64,000 nt of DNA from Litchfieldia alkalitelluris (GCF_002019645.1 NZ_KV917374.1:4920369-4984368), one strand, 5' to 3'; positions 33,779 to 45,626 are shown, counted from the stretch's first letter. The notes: generated from the sequence alone by a model not told the origin. Numbers and translations are program-made.

Positions 33779-34714
33779 TTATTTAATTGAAATGACAATT
33801 TTTCCACGAGCATGATTTGTTTCACTAAGTTCATGTGCCTTTACAATCTCATCGATTGAAAAAATTTCACCTGTTATCGGTTTTACTTTTTTATTTTCTA
33901 TTAATGTAGTAATCTTTTTTACTACTTCTCCACTAGGATCACTAATGAAGAATTCTAGATGAATTCCTTTTTTTTGCGCTTTGATATGATCCTTTTCAGT
34001 TGGAAAAGTAGCTATAGTAATTAATTTCCCATCTGCCTTAATTATTTCAAAGGCTTGCTCGAATACATTTCTCCCTACCGTATCAAAGACAAGATCAAAA
34101 CCTTGTTCGTAGGAAAAATGATCTGTAGTATAATCTAATACCTCATCTGCTCCGAGCTTTTTCACAAAATCAACATTGCTTCTACTCGTTGTTGCTACTA
34201 CATAAGCACCTAAGCTTTTCGCAAGCTGTACGGCAAAGCTACCAACCCCACCTGAACCACCAAGTATAAGCACTCTTTGTCCGTGTCCAACATTCCCTCT
34301 TTCAACCAATCCCCGCCAGGCAGCTGTTCCAACTAGTGGGATTGAGGCTGCTTCATAAAAAGAAATATTTCGTGGTTTTCTAGCAACAAAACTTTCATCA
34401 ATACTCACATAGTCTGCATATGTACCGTTTCTTGTTAACTCAGGATAGCTATACACTTCGTCCCCAATACTAAAATTAGTCACTTTTTCCCCGACTTCTT
34501 TTACAACACCCGCCACATCATACCCTAATATAAGTGGAAAGGAAGAGTTTAACCTACGATGGAGGTAGCCTTCGCGGATCGCAATATCAACTGGATTCAC
34601 AGCTGCTGCATGTACCTCAATTAACACATCTTTTGGTTTAACGGTTGGGTATGCAAGCTCCATCAACTTCAATTGATCCCTACTTCCGTACTGTTCTATT
34701 GCGACTGCTTTCAT
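33779..34714 (-). CDS. Quinone oxidoreductase-like MDR-family protein
   Basis: A 311-residue zinc-free medium-chain reductase. A GroES-like N-terminus (VHAAAVNPVDIAIREG, FPLILGYDVAGVVKEVG) is followed by a Rossmann domain with the NADP(H) motif ILGGSGGVGSFAVQLAKSLG near residue 150. The C-terminus ends SETNHARGKIVISI. There is no structural-zinc Cys cluster. It is similar to bacterial NADPH:quinone reductases and enoyl reductases; the substrate is unknown. ATG 34714 follows GAGGAGG. Confidence 0.92.
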   Translation of the reverse strand: MKAVAIEQYGSRDQLKLMELAYPTVKPKDVLIEVHAAAVNPVDIAIREGYLHRRLNSSFPLILGYDVAGVVKEVGEKVTNFSIGDEVYSYPELTRNGTYADYVSIDESFVARKPRNISFYEAASIPLVGTAAWRGLVERGNVGHGQRVLILGGSGGVGSFAVQLAKSLGAYVVATTSRSNVDFVKKLGADEVLDYTTDHFSYEQGFDLVFDTVGRNVFEQAFEIIKADGKLITIATFPTEKDHIKAQKKGIHLEFFISDPSGEVVKKITTLIENKKVKPITGEIFSIDEIVKAHELSETNHARGKIVISIK

Positions 34715-34841
34715 ATAATTCCTCCTCTAATCCCGATTGTAAAACAATGGAAGAGTGATGCACTAGATGTGATACATCACTCCACTCTCTAAAAATGAAT
34801 GATACTACTATTAATCGAATGTATATTTACTTTTTATCAAC

Positions 34842-34861
34842 TAATCAATTTTTTTTGATTA
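34842..34861. promoter_or_regulatory. AT-rich palindrome behind the Cys-tailed peptide gene
   Basis: TAATCAA and TTGATTA around six Ts, nine bases after the peptide stop. The same half-sites recur twice at the promoter. It could be an operator or a weak terminator. Confidence 0.5.
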
Positions 34862-34869
34862 ATTAACCA

Positions 34870-35031
34870 TTAACAAGTTGCACAGCTTTGGTAGTTAGGA
34901 ACACACTTTGTTGGTACATTGTTAACCTGTTGCTTTTCTTCATGATTTTCTACCCTCTTATATAGCACTGGACGTTGAAGATGTGAGTGTCTATAGGCTA
35001 ACTCTGCTTTTAATGTTTCTAAATTATACAT
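34870..35031 (-). CDS. Orphan 53-residue peptide with Cys-rich tail
   Basis: ATG 35031 has GGAGAG upstream; TAA ends the frame at 34870. The product starts MYNLETLKAELAYRHSHLQR, has a charged middle (YKRVENHEEKQQ) and ends NVPTKCVPNYQSCATC, with all three Cys in the last 11 residues. A polar leader with a short Cys-bearing core is the layout of a modified-peptide precursor or a small metal- or thiol-active peptide. However, there is no modification, transport or immunity gene beside it. It has its own promoter embedded in palindromes. I do not recognise the family. Confidence 0.65.
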   Translation of the reverse strand: MYNLETLKAELAYRHSHLQRPVLYKRVENHEEKQQVNNVPTKCVPNYQSCATC

Positions 35032-35048
35032 ATTTAACTCTCCTTATT

Positions 35049-35129
35049 TATCAAATTTTATTGATTAATTATATAGTAAATTATTCCAACTGATTTATCA
35101 AGATATTTAATCAACTTTTTTTGATTAAA
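35049..35129 (-). promoter_or_regulatory. Promoter and paired palindromic operators of the Cys-tailed peptide
   Basis: On the minus strand TTGATA (35101-35096), a 17-bp spacer and TACTAT (35078-35073) form a sigma-A promoter. Upstream lies TTTAATCAA/TTGATTAAA (35106-35129, 9-bp arms). Just downstream of the -10 lies TAATCAA/TTGATA (35049-35067). Two like palindromes on either side of a promoter suggest a dimeric repressor with looping or co-operative binding. Confidence 0.6.
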
Positions 35130-35360
35130 AATCAAAAGTACAAAATCATTTTAGTTGCATCCACATTCCTTCATATATTTATCTGGTATATCCAAAGAAA
35201 TCAACTATAGCTATTTAGGAGTTTGTTATAATATTAGATATTATATAAAGGTCGTTTTTCTAGATTGTTGCTATCCGACCTAAAAAAAAGCAGTTGTACT
35301 TCTAGCCTATGAAAGAAAGTCCCAATAAAGAAACCATCCTAAAAAAAAGAGGAAAATACT

Positions 35361-35771
35361 TTGGGTAAGAAAAAGAAAAGAAAAAGTAAAAAGAAACAGT
35401 TTTGGGGATTACCGAGGGACATTCGTATTGAGAACGCCAAATCCTGGATTGAAACGTATAATGAAGAATATATCGTACAAGCTTATGCAAAAAGATTTGG
35501 ACTCAATCTAAAAAACGCAATGAAAGAACTTCAAATTATTGGATTCCAAATAAGTACCCAAGAAAGAGTGCACATTAAAAGGATTATTAAAGAAAGAAAA
35601 CTACAAAAAGAGAACAAGAAAGCAAAAAGAAAAGCCATAGAATTAAACGAATTTGAGGAATACGACGAAACATTTGCATTTATTGCTGGTTATACCGAGG
35701 GCGGTGCACCATTCGGAGTTACTTATGAAGAAATAGAAGAAACTTATGAGCCAGTTCTTATAAGAGATTAA
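35361..35771 (+). CDS. Basic hydrophilic hypothetical protein, 136 residues
   Basis: TTG 35361 follows GAGGA eight bases upstream. The N-terminus GKKKKRKSKKKQFWGLPRDI is extremely basic. The middle (SWIETYNEEYIVQAYAKRFG, LNLKNAMKELQIIG) could be a small DNA-binding helical domain. A Lys/Arg-rich helix and an acidic tail with AGYTEGGAPFGVTYEEIEE follow. There is no signal or membrane segment. I do not recognise the family; a nucleic-acid-binding role is a guess from composition. Confidence 0.75.
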   Translation: MGKKKKRKSKKKQFWGLPRDIRIENAKSWIETYNEEYIVQAYAKRFGLNLKNAMKELQIIGFQISTQERVHIKRIIKERKLQKENKKAKRKAIELNEFEEYDETFAFIAGYTEGGAPFGVTYEEIEETYEPVLIRD

Positions 35772-35814
35772 AAATAATGGTACCTGATTATCCCCATTGA
35801 ACTCTAGGGAGCTC

Positions 35815-35995
35815 AATAGGCTCAGGCAACTGGATCATAGAAGGCCTATGATTCACTTTCTCCTTGTTTTCGCTCAGGCAACTGGATCATAGAAGGCCTA
35901 TGACTCACTTTCTGCTTGTTTTCACTCAGGCATCTGAATCATAGACCCTATGATTTACTTCCGTCTTTCTTTTACTTTGGCAACTGTATGAAAGC
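35815..35995. repeat. Three to four copies of the 52-bp family C repeat
   Basis: AGGCAACTGG recurs at 35824, 35876 and (as AGGCATCTGA) 35928, exactly 52 bp apart, with a final degenerate GGCAACTG near 35981. Each unit contains the hairpin ATCATAGAAGGCCTATGAT. It is related to 13277-13374. Confidence 0.88.
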
Positions 35996-36032
35996 CAATG
36001 GATTCACCTAAATTATTTATTCGCATAGTGGC

Positions 36033-38633
36033 TTACTTTGAAAAAAACAGTCTAAACAACTGAATCACCACAAGTGGCACTAAAGACAAACCATAAATGG
36101 TTCCAAATTGCGCTGCATTAAGAGTTGCAATTTCAAATACGCCCATCAGCGGTGGTAAGAATAACACTAAGTGCAATAGTACCACTCCTAGGATGACAGC
36201 ATACCAAAGATATTTATTTGAGAAGAAACCTATTTTAAATAAAGACTGGTTACTTCTAGAGTTGAAACCGTGAAACAGTCTAGCTAAACACAATGTCGAA
36301 AAGGCCATTGTACTTGCAACCAATGCGTCTCCCGTTGAAAGTCCAATGTGAAATGCAATTAAGGTTGCGATGGCGATAATTACACCCTCAACGGAAACTC
36401 GTTTCGCAAATGCTTTATTTAACAGAGGTGTATTTATATCTCTAGGTTTTTCCTTCATTATTTTCTTATTGTGAGGCTCAAGACCGATTGCTATCGCTGG
36501 TAAACTGTCTGTCAGTAGGTTAATAAACAGTAAATGGACGGCTGCAAACGGAACTGGTAAAGCTAATATAGAAGCGTAAAGAACAGATAAAACTCCACCC
36601 ATATTTCCAGCTAATAAAAACTTAATGGAATTTTGAATGTTTGCATAAATGCTTCGACCATTTGAAATGGCTTTTACAATGGTTGAAAAATTGTCATCCG
36701 TTAAAACCATAGAAGAAGCTTCTTTCGCCACCTCTGTCCCAGTGATCCCCATGGCGATTCCTATGTCAGCCTGTTTTAATGCAGGCCCATCATTTACACC
36801 ATCTCCTGTCATCGCAACGACATTCCCTTTTTCCTGCCACGCTCTTACAATCCTAATTTTGTGTTCTGGAGAAACCCTTGCGTAAACCGAGATATCAGTT
36901 ACTTTTTCTTTAAGCTCTTGATCACTCCATTTTTCAATCTCAGAGCCCTCTACTGCTTCTGACTCAATTTTTAATATACCAATTTGCTTAGCAATAGCAG
37001 AGGCCGTTATTTTATGATCACCAGTAATCATAACCGGCTTAATCCCTGCATCAATACAAGAAGCAACAGCTCCTGCTGATTCCTCCCTTGGTGGATCCAT
37101 CATGGATATTAACCCTACAAACGTTAAGTCATTCTCGTCCTCAAATCCAATTGTTGTCCCTTCATCCACCTCTTTATAAGCAAACCCAAGAACCCGAAGA
37201 CCGCTCATTGAAAATTCCATATTTACATTCTCAATTTCTTGTTTGTGTTTTTCGGTAAAATCGATAATTCCATCAGAGGTCTCAATTTTTGCTACCCGTG
37301 ACAATAGGACGTCTAATGCTCCTTTGGTAAACATCAACTTTTGACCTTCATAGTTGTTGACTGTACTCATCAGTTTTCGATCTGAGTCAAATGGTAATTC
37401 CTTAATCCTCGGGAACTCATCTCTTATCTTCAGTTCATCCAATTGGTACTTTTCACCAAGGTCAACCAGTGCGATTTCTGTTGGATCACCAATTTCCTTT
37501 TTATCAATCGTCACTGAATCATTACATAGTAAAGACATGAATAAGATTCTTTTTTCAATGTGATTCTCTAAGTCTAATTGATCGTGTTCAATAACTCGTT
37601 GATTCGCATACACTTGTTGAACCGTCATTTTGTTTTGAGTTAACGTCCCTGTTTTATCAGAACAAATCACAGATATACTCCCTAGACTTTCGACAGCATG
37701 AAGTTTTCGAACAATGGCATTTTCTTTAGCCATCTTCTGGGTTCCAAAGGCTAATACAATTGTAACAATCGAGCTTAAAGCCTCTGGAATGGCTGCAACT
37801 GCAAGTGCAACTGCAAACATAAACGAATCAGCTAGTTCATTTCCTCTGATGATATCTATGACGAAAATAAGAATCGCAATTGCAATGATAATACCTGCAA
37901 GTTTTTTACCAAATTGATCAAGACTTGCCTGAAGCGGTGTCTTCTTCTCTTTAGCTGACTCAAGTAAATTTGCAATCTTTCCGATTTCGGTATTCATACC
38001 AATGTTTGTAACAACGACTACAGCACGGCCATATGTAACAAAACTGCCTGAAAAGACCATATTCTTCTTATCTCCAATAGGAACATCCTGCTCAGCTATT
38101 GGGGCAACATCCTTCTCGACACTTAACGATTCGCCCGTAAGTGAACTTTCATTGATTTGTAAACTGTGATTCTCTATTATTCTCCCATCAGCACTTACAA
38201 AATCACCTGCATCAAGAAATAGAATATCGCCAACTAACAGCTCCCTAGAAGGAATCTCAATCTTTTGACCATTTCTTAGGACTTTTGCGGTAGGCGAAGA
38301 CAATGCCTTTAAGCTATTCAAGCTTTGTTCTGCTTTTAGGTGCTGAACCGTTCCTAAGATTGCATTCAGGACAATAACAACCATGATAACAATTGTACTC
38401 TCAAACTTTCCTAAAAAAGCTGAGATCACTGCTGCAGCAATTAGAATAATGACTAAAAAGTCCTTGAACTGTTCGAAAAACACTTCAATGGCTGATTTTC
38501 TTTTCCCTTCAGCTAATTCATTGTATCCGTATTGTTCACGACGTTTATCTATATCCTCAGATACTAGTCCTTTTTCCGTGACATTTAATTCATCTAACAC
38601 TTCTCTTGATGTTTTCATAAAAAAATCATTCAT
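36033..38633 (-). CDS. Calcium-translocating P-type ATPase (type II)
   Basis: An 866-residue membrane pump with ten membrane segments. TM4 carries the ion-site motif AAIPEALSSIVTIVLAFGT. The phosphorylated Asp lies in CSDKTGTLTQNKM near residue 330. The ATP site includes KGALDVLLSR, and the hinge reads MTGDGVNDGPALKQADIGIA. The order N-terminal cation domain, E1-E2, hydrolase, C-terminal domain matches YloB/PMR1-like pumps that export Ca2+, possibly Mn2+. It is monocistronic. Confidence 0.95.
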   Translation of the reverse strand: MNDFFMKTSREVLDELNVTEKGLVSEDIDKRREQYGYNELAEGKRKSAIEVFFEQFKDFLVIILIAAAVISAFLGKFESTIVIMVVIVLNAILGTVQHLKAEQSLNSLKALSSPTAKVLRNGQKIEIPSRELLVGDILFLDAGDFVSADGRIIENHSLQINESSLTGESLSVEKDVAPIAEQDVPIGDKKNMVFSGSFVTYGRAVVVVTNIGMNTEIGKIANLLESAKEKKTPLQASLDQFGKKLAGIIIAIAILIFVIDIIRGNELADSFMFAVALAVAAIPEALSSIVTIVLAFGTQKMAKENAIVRKLHAVESLGSISVICSDKTGTLTQNKMTVQQVYANQRVIEHDQLDLENHIEKRILFMSLLCNDSVTIDKKEIGDPTEIALVDLGEKYQLDELKIRDEFPRIKELPFDSDRKLMSTVNNYEGQKLMFTKGALDVLLSRVAKIETSDGIIDFTEKHKQEIENVNMEFSMSGLRVLGFAYKEVDEGTTIGFEDENDLTFVGLISMMDPPREESAGAVASCIDAGIKPVMITGDHKITASAIAKQIGILKIESEAVEGSEIEKWSDQELKEKVTDISVYARVSPEHKIRIVRAWQEKGNVVAMTGDGVNDGPALKQADIGIAMGITGTEVAKEASSMVLTDDNFSTIVKAISNGRSIYANIQNSIKFLLAGNMGGVLSVLYASILALPVPFAAVHLLFINLLTDSLPAIAIGLEPHNKKIMKEKPRDINTPLLNKAFAKRVSVEGVIIAIATLIAFHIGLSTGDALVASTMAFSTLCLARLFHGFNSRSNQSLFKIGFFSNKYLWYAVILGVVLLHLVLFLPPLMGVFEIATLNAAQFGTIYGLSLVPLVVIQLFRLFFSK

Positions 38634-39133
38634 TGAGAAATCCCCCCCTTTAGAATAGGCTTTTAGAATGCAAAATGGTAATCTTTTCTACATATATACT
38701 TATTGTACCCTGAAAAAGGTTATTTTTATGTATGATTCTTTCTTTCCTTTTTACAATATTGTTAAACTTTCTAGGTCGAAAAACATTTAGTTTTAAAAAA
38801 CACACTGTGCGCCAAGATTTATAGAAGTGCACTTCCACGAGTAACCACCTAGTCATATTTGTCATGTACCATTAATATATGTCACAAAAGCTCGCCCACT
38901 TGAATTCTGTCAATAGGGATAAACTAGTATTTATTCCCTTTAACACTAGAAATAGGAATATACCAAAACCAAAAACAATCCTTCAAATCTATTAATTTTC
39001 AACGATTGATAAAAATGAAATAGTAGGAAAGTTTTGAGTTTTACCTAGCAGGAAAAGTCTTCCTCAAATGTTACAAAATTCGCATGCTATGATGTGCATG
39101 TACAAGCCGTACACACAACAAGGAGGACTGAAT
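38634..39133. other. Intergenic region between the Ca2+ ATPase and the CAP-domain gene
   Basis: AT-rich with no credible ORF. The palindromic stretch GCATGCTATGATGTGCATG and TGTACAAGCCGTACA (39083-39115) just before the CAP gene could be regulatory. No clear terminator is seen. Confidence 0.4.
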
Positions 39134-39886
39134 ATGAAAAAAACAGTAGTATCTTTAGTAGTAGCAGGTGCACTATTGGTTTCAGGGCCATTAGCTAGTT
39201 CTGCGGCACATGAAAGTGGATCAAAAAATGTATACGAAAGTCGTTATGTTGTAACTGTGAACAACACGACGAACTGGAATGCGTTTATTCAGAGCTTACT
39301 TAAAAAATATTATTCTCAAAACGATCAAACTCAGCCACAAGTGGAAAAACCTTCTCAACCAGCTGAGGAGCCTGCAAAAGAAACAAATCAAACTGAACCA
39401 ACAGAACCTAAGGCCCAAGAACCAGTTCAGGAAAGTCCTCTCGTACAGCAGCCTGTTCAACAACAGCCGGTTGAACAAACAAATGAAACGACAAATAAGG
39501 CTACTTACTCATTAAATCAGTTTGAACAAGAAGTTGTAACACTAACGAATAATGAACGTGTCAAACATGGCTTACAGCCACTAAAAATTGATTTAAAAGT
39601 AAGTGAAGTTGCTAGACTAAAATCTTCTGATATGAAGAATAATGGGTATTTTTCTCATACAAGTCCAACCTACGGATCACCATTCGATATGATGAAGCAA
39701 TTTGGTGTTCAATACCGTGCAGCTGGTGAAAATATTGCGAAGGGTCAGCGTTCTCCACAAGAGGTTGTAAATGCATGGATGAACAGTGAAGGTCACCGTA
39801 AAAACATTTTAAGTTCAAACTTTACTCACATTGGAGTAGGTCATGTTGAAGGAAATTATTGGACACAGATGTTTATTGGAAAATAA
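39134..39886 (+). CDS. Secreted CAP/SCP-domain protein (YkwD-like)
   Basis: ATG 39134 has AAGGAGG seven bases upstream, so the upstream ATGs are not used. The 250-residue protein starts with a signal peptide (MKKTVVSLVVAGALLVSGPL, cleavage near SSAA). A low-complexity Gln/Pro/Glu linker at about residues 70-120 follows, then a CAP domain: LTNNERVKHGLQPLKIDLKV, SPTYGSPFDMMKQFGV, AGENIAKGQRSPQEVVNAWM and HRKNILSSNFTHIGVGHVEG. The family includes YkwD and SafA-associated spore proteins, and the activity is uncertain. Confidence 0.93.
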   Translation: MKKTVVSLVVAGALLVSGPLASSAAHESGSKNVYESRYVVTVNNTTNWNAFIQSLLKKYYSQNDQTQPQVEKPSQPAEEPAKETNQTEPTEPKAQEPVQESPLVQQPVQQQPVEQTNETTNKATYSLNQFEQEVVTLTNNERVKHGLQPLKIDLKVSEVARLKSSDMKNNGYFSHTSPTYGSPFDMMKQFGVQYRAAGENIAKGQRSPQEVVNAWMNSEGHRKNILSSNFTHIGVGHVEGNYWTQMFIGK

Positions 39887-39916
39887 CATAGATTAATAGA
39901 AAATGCTCATTGGGGT

Positions 39917-39947
39917 ACTTAACGAAGAATCGTTAAGTGCTCTTTTT
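39917..39947 (+). terminator. Terminator of the CAP-domain gene
   Basis: ACTTAACGA, loop AGAA and TCGTTAAGT are followed by six Ts. Confidence 0.9.
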
Positions 39948-39989
39948 TACTTGAGTAGGTTGATTTGAAGTACCGACACGGCCCCTATT

Positions 39990-40025
39990 CAAAAAAGAAA
40001 AGCGTCGATCATTAGATCCACGCTT
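39990..40025 (-). terminator. Terminator of the AlkD-like gene
   Basis: AAGCGT-C-GATC pairs with GATC-C-ACGCTT. A T-rich tract follows on the minus strand. Confidence 0.8.
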
Positions 40026-40062
40026 CGTTTAGTAGAGATTTTTTCCCGATGTGATACTATTT

Positions 40063-40770
40063 TTAACATCTAACATATTTGCGTTTAAAACCCACTCTTC
40101 CTCTTTCAACTTCTTTTTGAATACTTTCGGAAGCGTTAAGTAAGCTGTTTTTCTTCATATCCCGCTTAACTTCTACTACCCCTATTTCCTTAGCAGTCTC
40201 GACTGCCTTTTCATGTAAAAGCACATAAGAGATCCCTACCGTGTATACAAAATTATTCATTGCAGATTTCGCTCGTGCTGGTGAATCATGAATCTTATTT
40301 TTCACAAGATCAAGCATGTTGGAAATCTTACTCTCGGAAAATTCAGCGTCTTTGCGATTCCCTAAAAGCCAGCAGTAGCAACTCCAGCCCGCTGACATTT
40401 TCAATTCTTCACCACTTGCGATCCAATTATCCGCAACATTTTGGGCGATATCTGACTCTGATAAAGTGACTGCCACCACATAATCAGACAGCATATAAAA
40501 ATACGCTCCACCCATCCAACGATCATAATCGGACTCGGTCATAGCTTTTGGTTCTGCAATGATGCCTGCAAAGTACATGGCATCATAGTTCCCTGTTGCA
40601 TAAAGCTCGTCAGCTAAGCTTTGATTGAATTTTATTTTCTTTGCGATAGGTTTCATAGCACCTGTGGCCACCCCAAATAGTGGCTCGTGCGCACCATTGG
40701 ATATATACAATTTCTTAGTGCGTTCCTTGCCTAGGGATTCTAGCTCTTGCATCACCGTTTCGAAATCCAA
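40063..40770 (-). CDS. DNA alkylation repair protein, AlkD-like
   Basis: I start at TTG 40770, with AAAGGAAG eight bases upstream; upstream residues are unlike the family. The 235-residue protein is a helical HEAT-like repeat protein: SNGAHEPLFGVATGAMKPIA, YDAMYFAGIIAEPKAM and WIASGEELKMSAGWSCYCWL. It resembles AlkD-related DNA alkylation repair proteins widespread in Bacillus. Classical AlkD catalytic Trp/Asp residues cannot be assigned safely, so glycosylase activity is uncertain. Confidence 0.8.
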   Translation of the reverse strand: MDFETVMQELESLGKERTKKLYISNGAHEPLFGVATGAMKPIAKKIKFNQSLADELYATGNYDAMYFAGIIAEPKAMTESDYDRWMGGAYFYMLSDYVVAVTLSESDIAQNVADNWIASGEELKMSAGWSCYCWLLGNRKDAEFSESKISNMLDLVKNKIHDSPARAKSAMNNFVYTVGISYVLLHEKAVETAKEIGVVEVKRDMKKNSLLNASESIQKEVERGRVGFKRKYVRC

Positions 40771-41389
40771 AGTTTGCACTTCCTTTGTTATTATTACTAT
40801 CATTATATTTTGACTCACTCCACGGGACAAGCTTACGTGGTTTTACGAGCATTTTTTAGTTTGTGCTCTATATCATGAATACTTATGAACATTATTTGAA
40901 CTCACTTTGAAAAGGAGTTTTAAGAGAACCCTTAAGACTTGCCTGAATTCCTTTCTTTTCACTATAATTAAGATATGAGAATTTATTCCAAATAAAAGTA
41001 TAATATTAAACAGCTAAATTATTTCAATCATTATTCTTCTAAAACATGCCTTTATATTCTCATTATAATAATTAGTAACTCCCCTCTACGATTATACTTC
41101 TGTGTTTTTACATCAAGTGTGTATCATAATCAACTATTCGCCTTAATATAATAGAAACGGTGCAAGATAAACATGCACTTCATACTAATGTTTATTCTAT
41201 ATATTCTCATTATCACTTTCGTATTAACTCCATTTCAAGCGTAATATGTTTCATTCTATTTTCATTTAAATCTATTGTTTCGCAATTATTCTACTCATAG
41301 AAATTATCATTAAATACTTTTAATAAGCCTATTATTATTGATTAAATCAGTCATTTTAAATCTTACAGTATATATTTCTTTCATTTTTA
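40771..41389. other. Long AT-rich intergenic region upstream of katG
   Basis: A stretch of about 600 bases with no convincing gene. One 23-codon frame at 41172 (MHFILMFILYILIITFVLTP) lacks a ribosome binding site. Inverted tracts such as AATACTTTTAATAAG are low-complexity. No terminator is seen. Confidence 0.45.
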
Positions 41390-41429
41390 TTGACAATTTA
41401 TTATAATAACTACATAATAATTATTATAA
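41390..41429 (+). promoter_or_regulatory. katG promoter with PerR box
   Basis: TTGACA (41390-41395), 17 bp and CATAAT (41413-41418). Overlapping the -10 is TAATAATTATTATAA (41415-41429), which differs from the PerR consensus TTATAATNATTATAA at one position. PerR would therefore repress the gene until peroxide oxidises it. Confidence 0.85.
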
Positions 41430-41465
41430 ATTTAGTTTTAATGTTTTCTAAAACTAGATATATAA

Positions 41466-43727
<2,262 letters not shown>

Positions 43728-43735
43728 GTTTTAAG

Positions 43736-43761
43736 AAAAAACCGCCGTTGGCGGTTTTTTT
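43736..43761 (+). terminator. Terminator of katG
   Basis: AACCGCC, a short loop and GGCGGTT are followed by seven Ts. Nothing else is seen up to 44000. Confidence 0.93.
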
Positions 43762-44020
43762 ACTTAATTTCACCTTAATTGTGAACGATTCCTTACAGAC
43801 TAGTAGATTAAGAACATGCCACTTTTTTGTTATTTGTATCCCCCAAAAAGCATCCCTTTTAATATCCTTTGGATAAGCTATAACTACTTTATTTTGATAT
43901 TATATATAACTTCTCCCCTCTTCAAATAACAGTGTTTTGACCATTTTTTTATAAAAGCAAGATAAAAAACTAAACCTTTGGGGACACTTAGATTGATTAA
44001 AAAATAGAGGAGGCAAAAAT

Positions 44021-44473
44021 GTGAAACGAATTTTATTTGTGTTTTGTACATTGGTCATGGTTGGATTGTTACTCGGAGGATGTCAGGCGGATAAAGAAAA
44101 TAGCAGTAGCGACATTGAAACGCCTGATGCTGTAGAAACGATGAATCAGCAAGCAGAAAATAGTGACACCACGGAACTAGTAAAAGGATTAGAGACTGTA
44201 TTACTCACAGTTAACAAGTTAAACGAAACTACAAAAAGCTCTCCAAGTGATGTGAAGCAAATTAATGAATTTGGAAAGGCACTTGAAGAGAATTGGGATA
44301 AAATTGAAAAAACGGTTGAAAAGCTTGATAAGGAATCGTACATAGCCATTGAAAAAAGCCTTTATCCTTTAATTGCTGAAGCAAAAAAACCATCACCTGC
44401 TACAGATAAAATTAAAACATTAGCGGAGGATACTACTAAAAAATTAGAGAAATACAAGGAAAAGATATCATAA
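44021..44473 (+). CDS. Small helical lipoprotein, unknown
   Basis: GTG 44021 follows GGAGG. The 150-residue product has a lipoprotein signal (lipobox LLGGC, Cys at 21), a Ser/Glu-rich linker and a helical body. The body, KGLETVLLTVNKLNETTKSS to DKIKTLAEDTTKKLEKYKEK, is highly charged. The body recalls helical-bundle imelysin/EfeO-like proteins, but conserved metal ligands are not seen. The function is unknown; it is anchored outside the membrane. Confidence 0.85.
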   Translation: MKRILFVFCTLVMVGLLLGGCQADKENSSSDIETPDAVETMNQQAENSDTTELVKGLETVLLTVNKLNETTKSSPSDVKQINEFGKALEENWDKIEKTVEKLDKESYIAIEKSLYPLIAEAKKPSPATDKIKTLAEDTTKKLEKYKEKIS

Positions 44474-44486
44474 TAATAACTTTTGC

Positions 44487-44519
44487 CCCCGGTATAATTA
44501 AACTCAAACTATACCGGGG
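44487..44519 (+). terminator. Terminator of the lipoprotein gene
   Basis: CCCCGGTATA and TATACCGGGG form a perfect 10-bp stem with a 13-nt loop. The T-run is weak. Confidence 0.75.
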
Positions 44520-45039
44520 ACTTGACTATAATTTTTTTAGACTCACTCTAAACTCTCTTTCCCTCTCTTGCCACAGCAAGTTCCCACACGTAGAAATTCG
44601 TTATGAAATATAGAAAATAAAACAATAAACATAGTTAATAAGTAGACCTTGTCCTTCTTTTCATATTTAATAGCTTCCTATTATATTTATTCTACAGGTA
44701 CTTCACCTCAAGCCAAGATTTCCCACACTGTAGGATATAGCTAAATAGATCTTGTCAAATACTCACAAAAAGATAACGTTCATGTTTAAGAAAGGCAAAT
44801 AGTGAAAATAATAACTAATAGAAACTCTACTAAAAGATATGTTCATCTTAGGCATACCTAAAAAAACGAAAGAAAATCGAAACTATTATTGATGCGATTC
44901 GTCTAAATAGTATAGGAAAATTACCAAACTTCCCCTTAGAGTCATAGAATAACTTATTACCTAATATACATCTTGTAATCTCTCATAAAATAAAATCCAT
45001 TTTATTCACCACTCAAGTAAAAAGATAGGAGGATTCACA
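44520..45039. other. Intergenic region with no recognised element
   Basis: AT-rich. I see no ORF with a ribosome binding site, no strong hairpin and no repeat of families A-C. Confidence 0.4.
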
Positions 45040-45423
45040 ATGCAAATAGAACCAGCTAAAATACTTCAGCCACTGTCTAAATTCAAATTTAAGCCCAAAA
45101 TAACATTTAAATTATACGAAAAAGAAGAGTTACAATTCTATTTCTCTAACTTCCGACTTAACTGTTATCTACTATTATTATTCTCTCCCGTTGGGTTAGG
45201 ACTATCAGCTTACTTATTCTTAGCTTCTTTTACGATGGCAACCATTGGTTTAGGAATTGGATTATTTTTAGTCGGGTTGCTTCTATTATTGCCTTGGACT
45301 CTCGTCCCATTACTATATCTTTTTACAACCTTTCCGCAAAAAACTTGGCAGAGGAAAGTTTCTTGGGGCTATGCTTGCGTCTTGGTCATAGCATTAGCAT
45401 ATTGGGTTTATTATTTTAGTTAA
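45040..45423 (+). CDS. Small integral membrane protein, 127 residues
   Basis: ATG 45040 follows AGGAGGATT. The N-terminal 45 residues are cytoplasmic-looking (FKFKPKITFKLYEKEELQFY). Three hydrophobic segments follow (LLLLFSPVGLGLSAYLFLAS, LGIGLFLVGLLLLLPWTLVP, YACVLVIALAYWVYYF). I do not recognise the family. It stands alone, with a weak GTCCTC/GAGGAC hairpin downstream. Confidence 0.75.
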   Translation: MQIEPAKILQPLSKFKFKPKITFKLYEKEELQFYFSNFRLNCYLLLLFSPVGLGLSAYLFLASFTMATIGLGIGLFLVGLLLLLPWTLVPLLYLFTTFPQKTWQRKVSWGYACVLVIALAYWVYYFS

Positions 45424-45626
45424 TTCATAGGAATTTAACCGGTCCTCTCCCTGCTATACTAAAATTCAGCGCAATGGAGGACAGGCCTTTCCAAAAGTGT
45501 ATACATAGTTAAAATCGCTATCGATTATATTACAGTTAGACTTCTTCTGTCTCACTTTCCACATTTGGCTAGTATGTTATCATATTCACTTTGTCAAATC
45601 ATTTACATACTTTAGAAAAATATAAA

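Noticed and set aside
41172-41246. 23-codon hydrophobic frame upstream of katG
   Set aside because: No ribosome binding site, and composition is as expected for AT-rich DNA.
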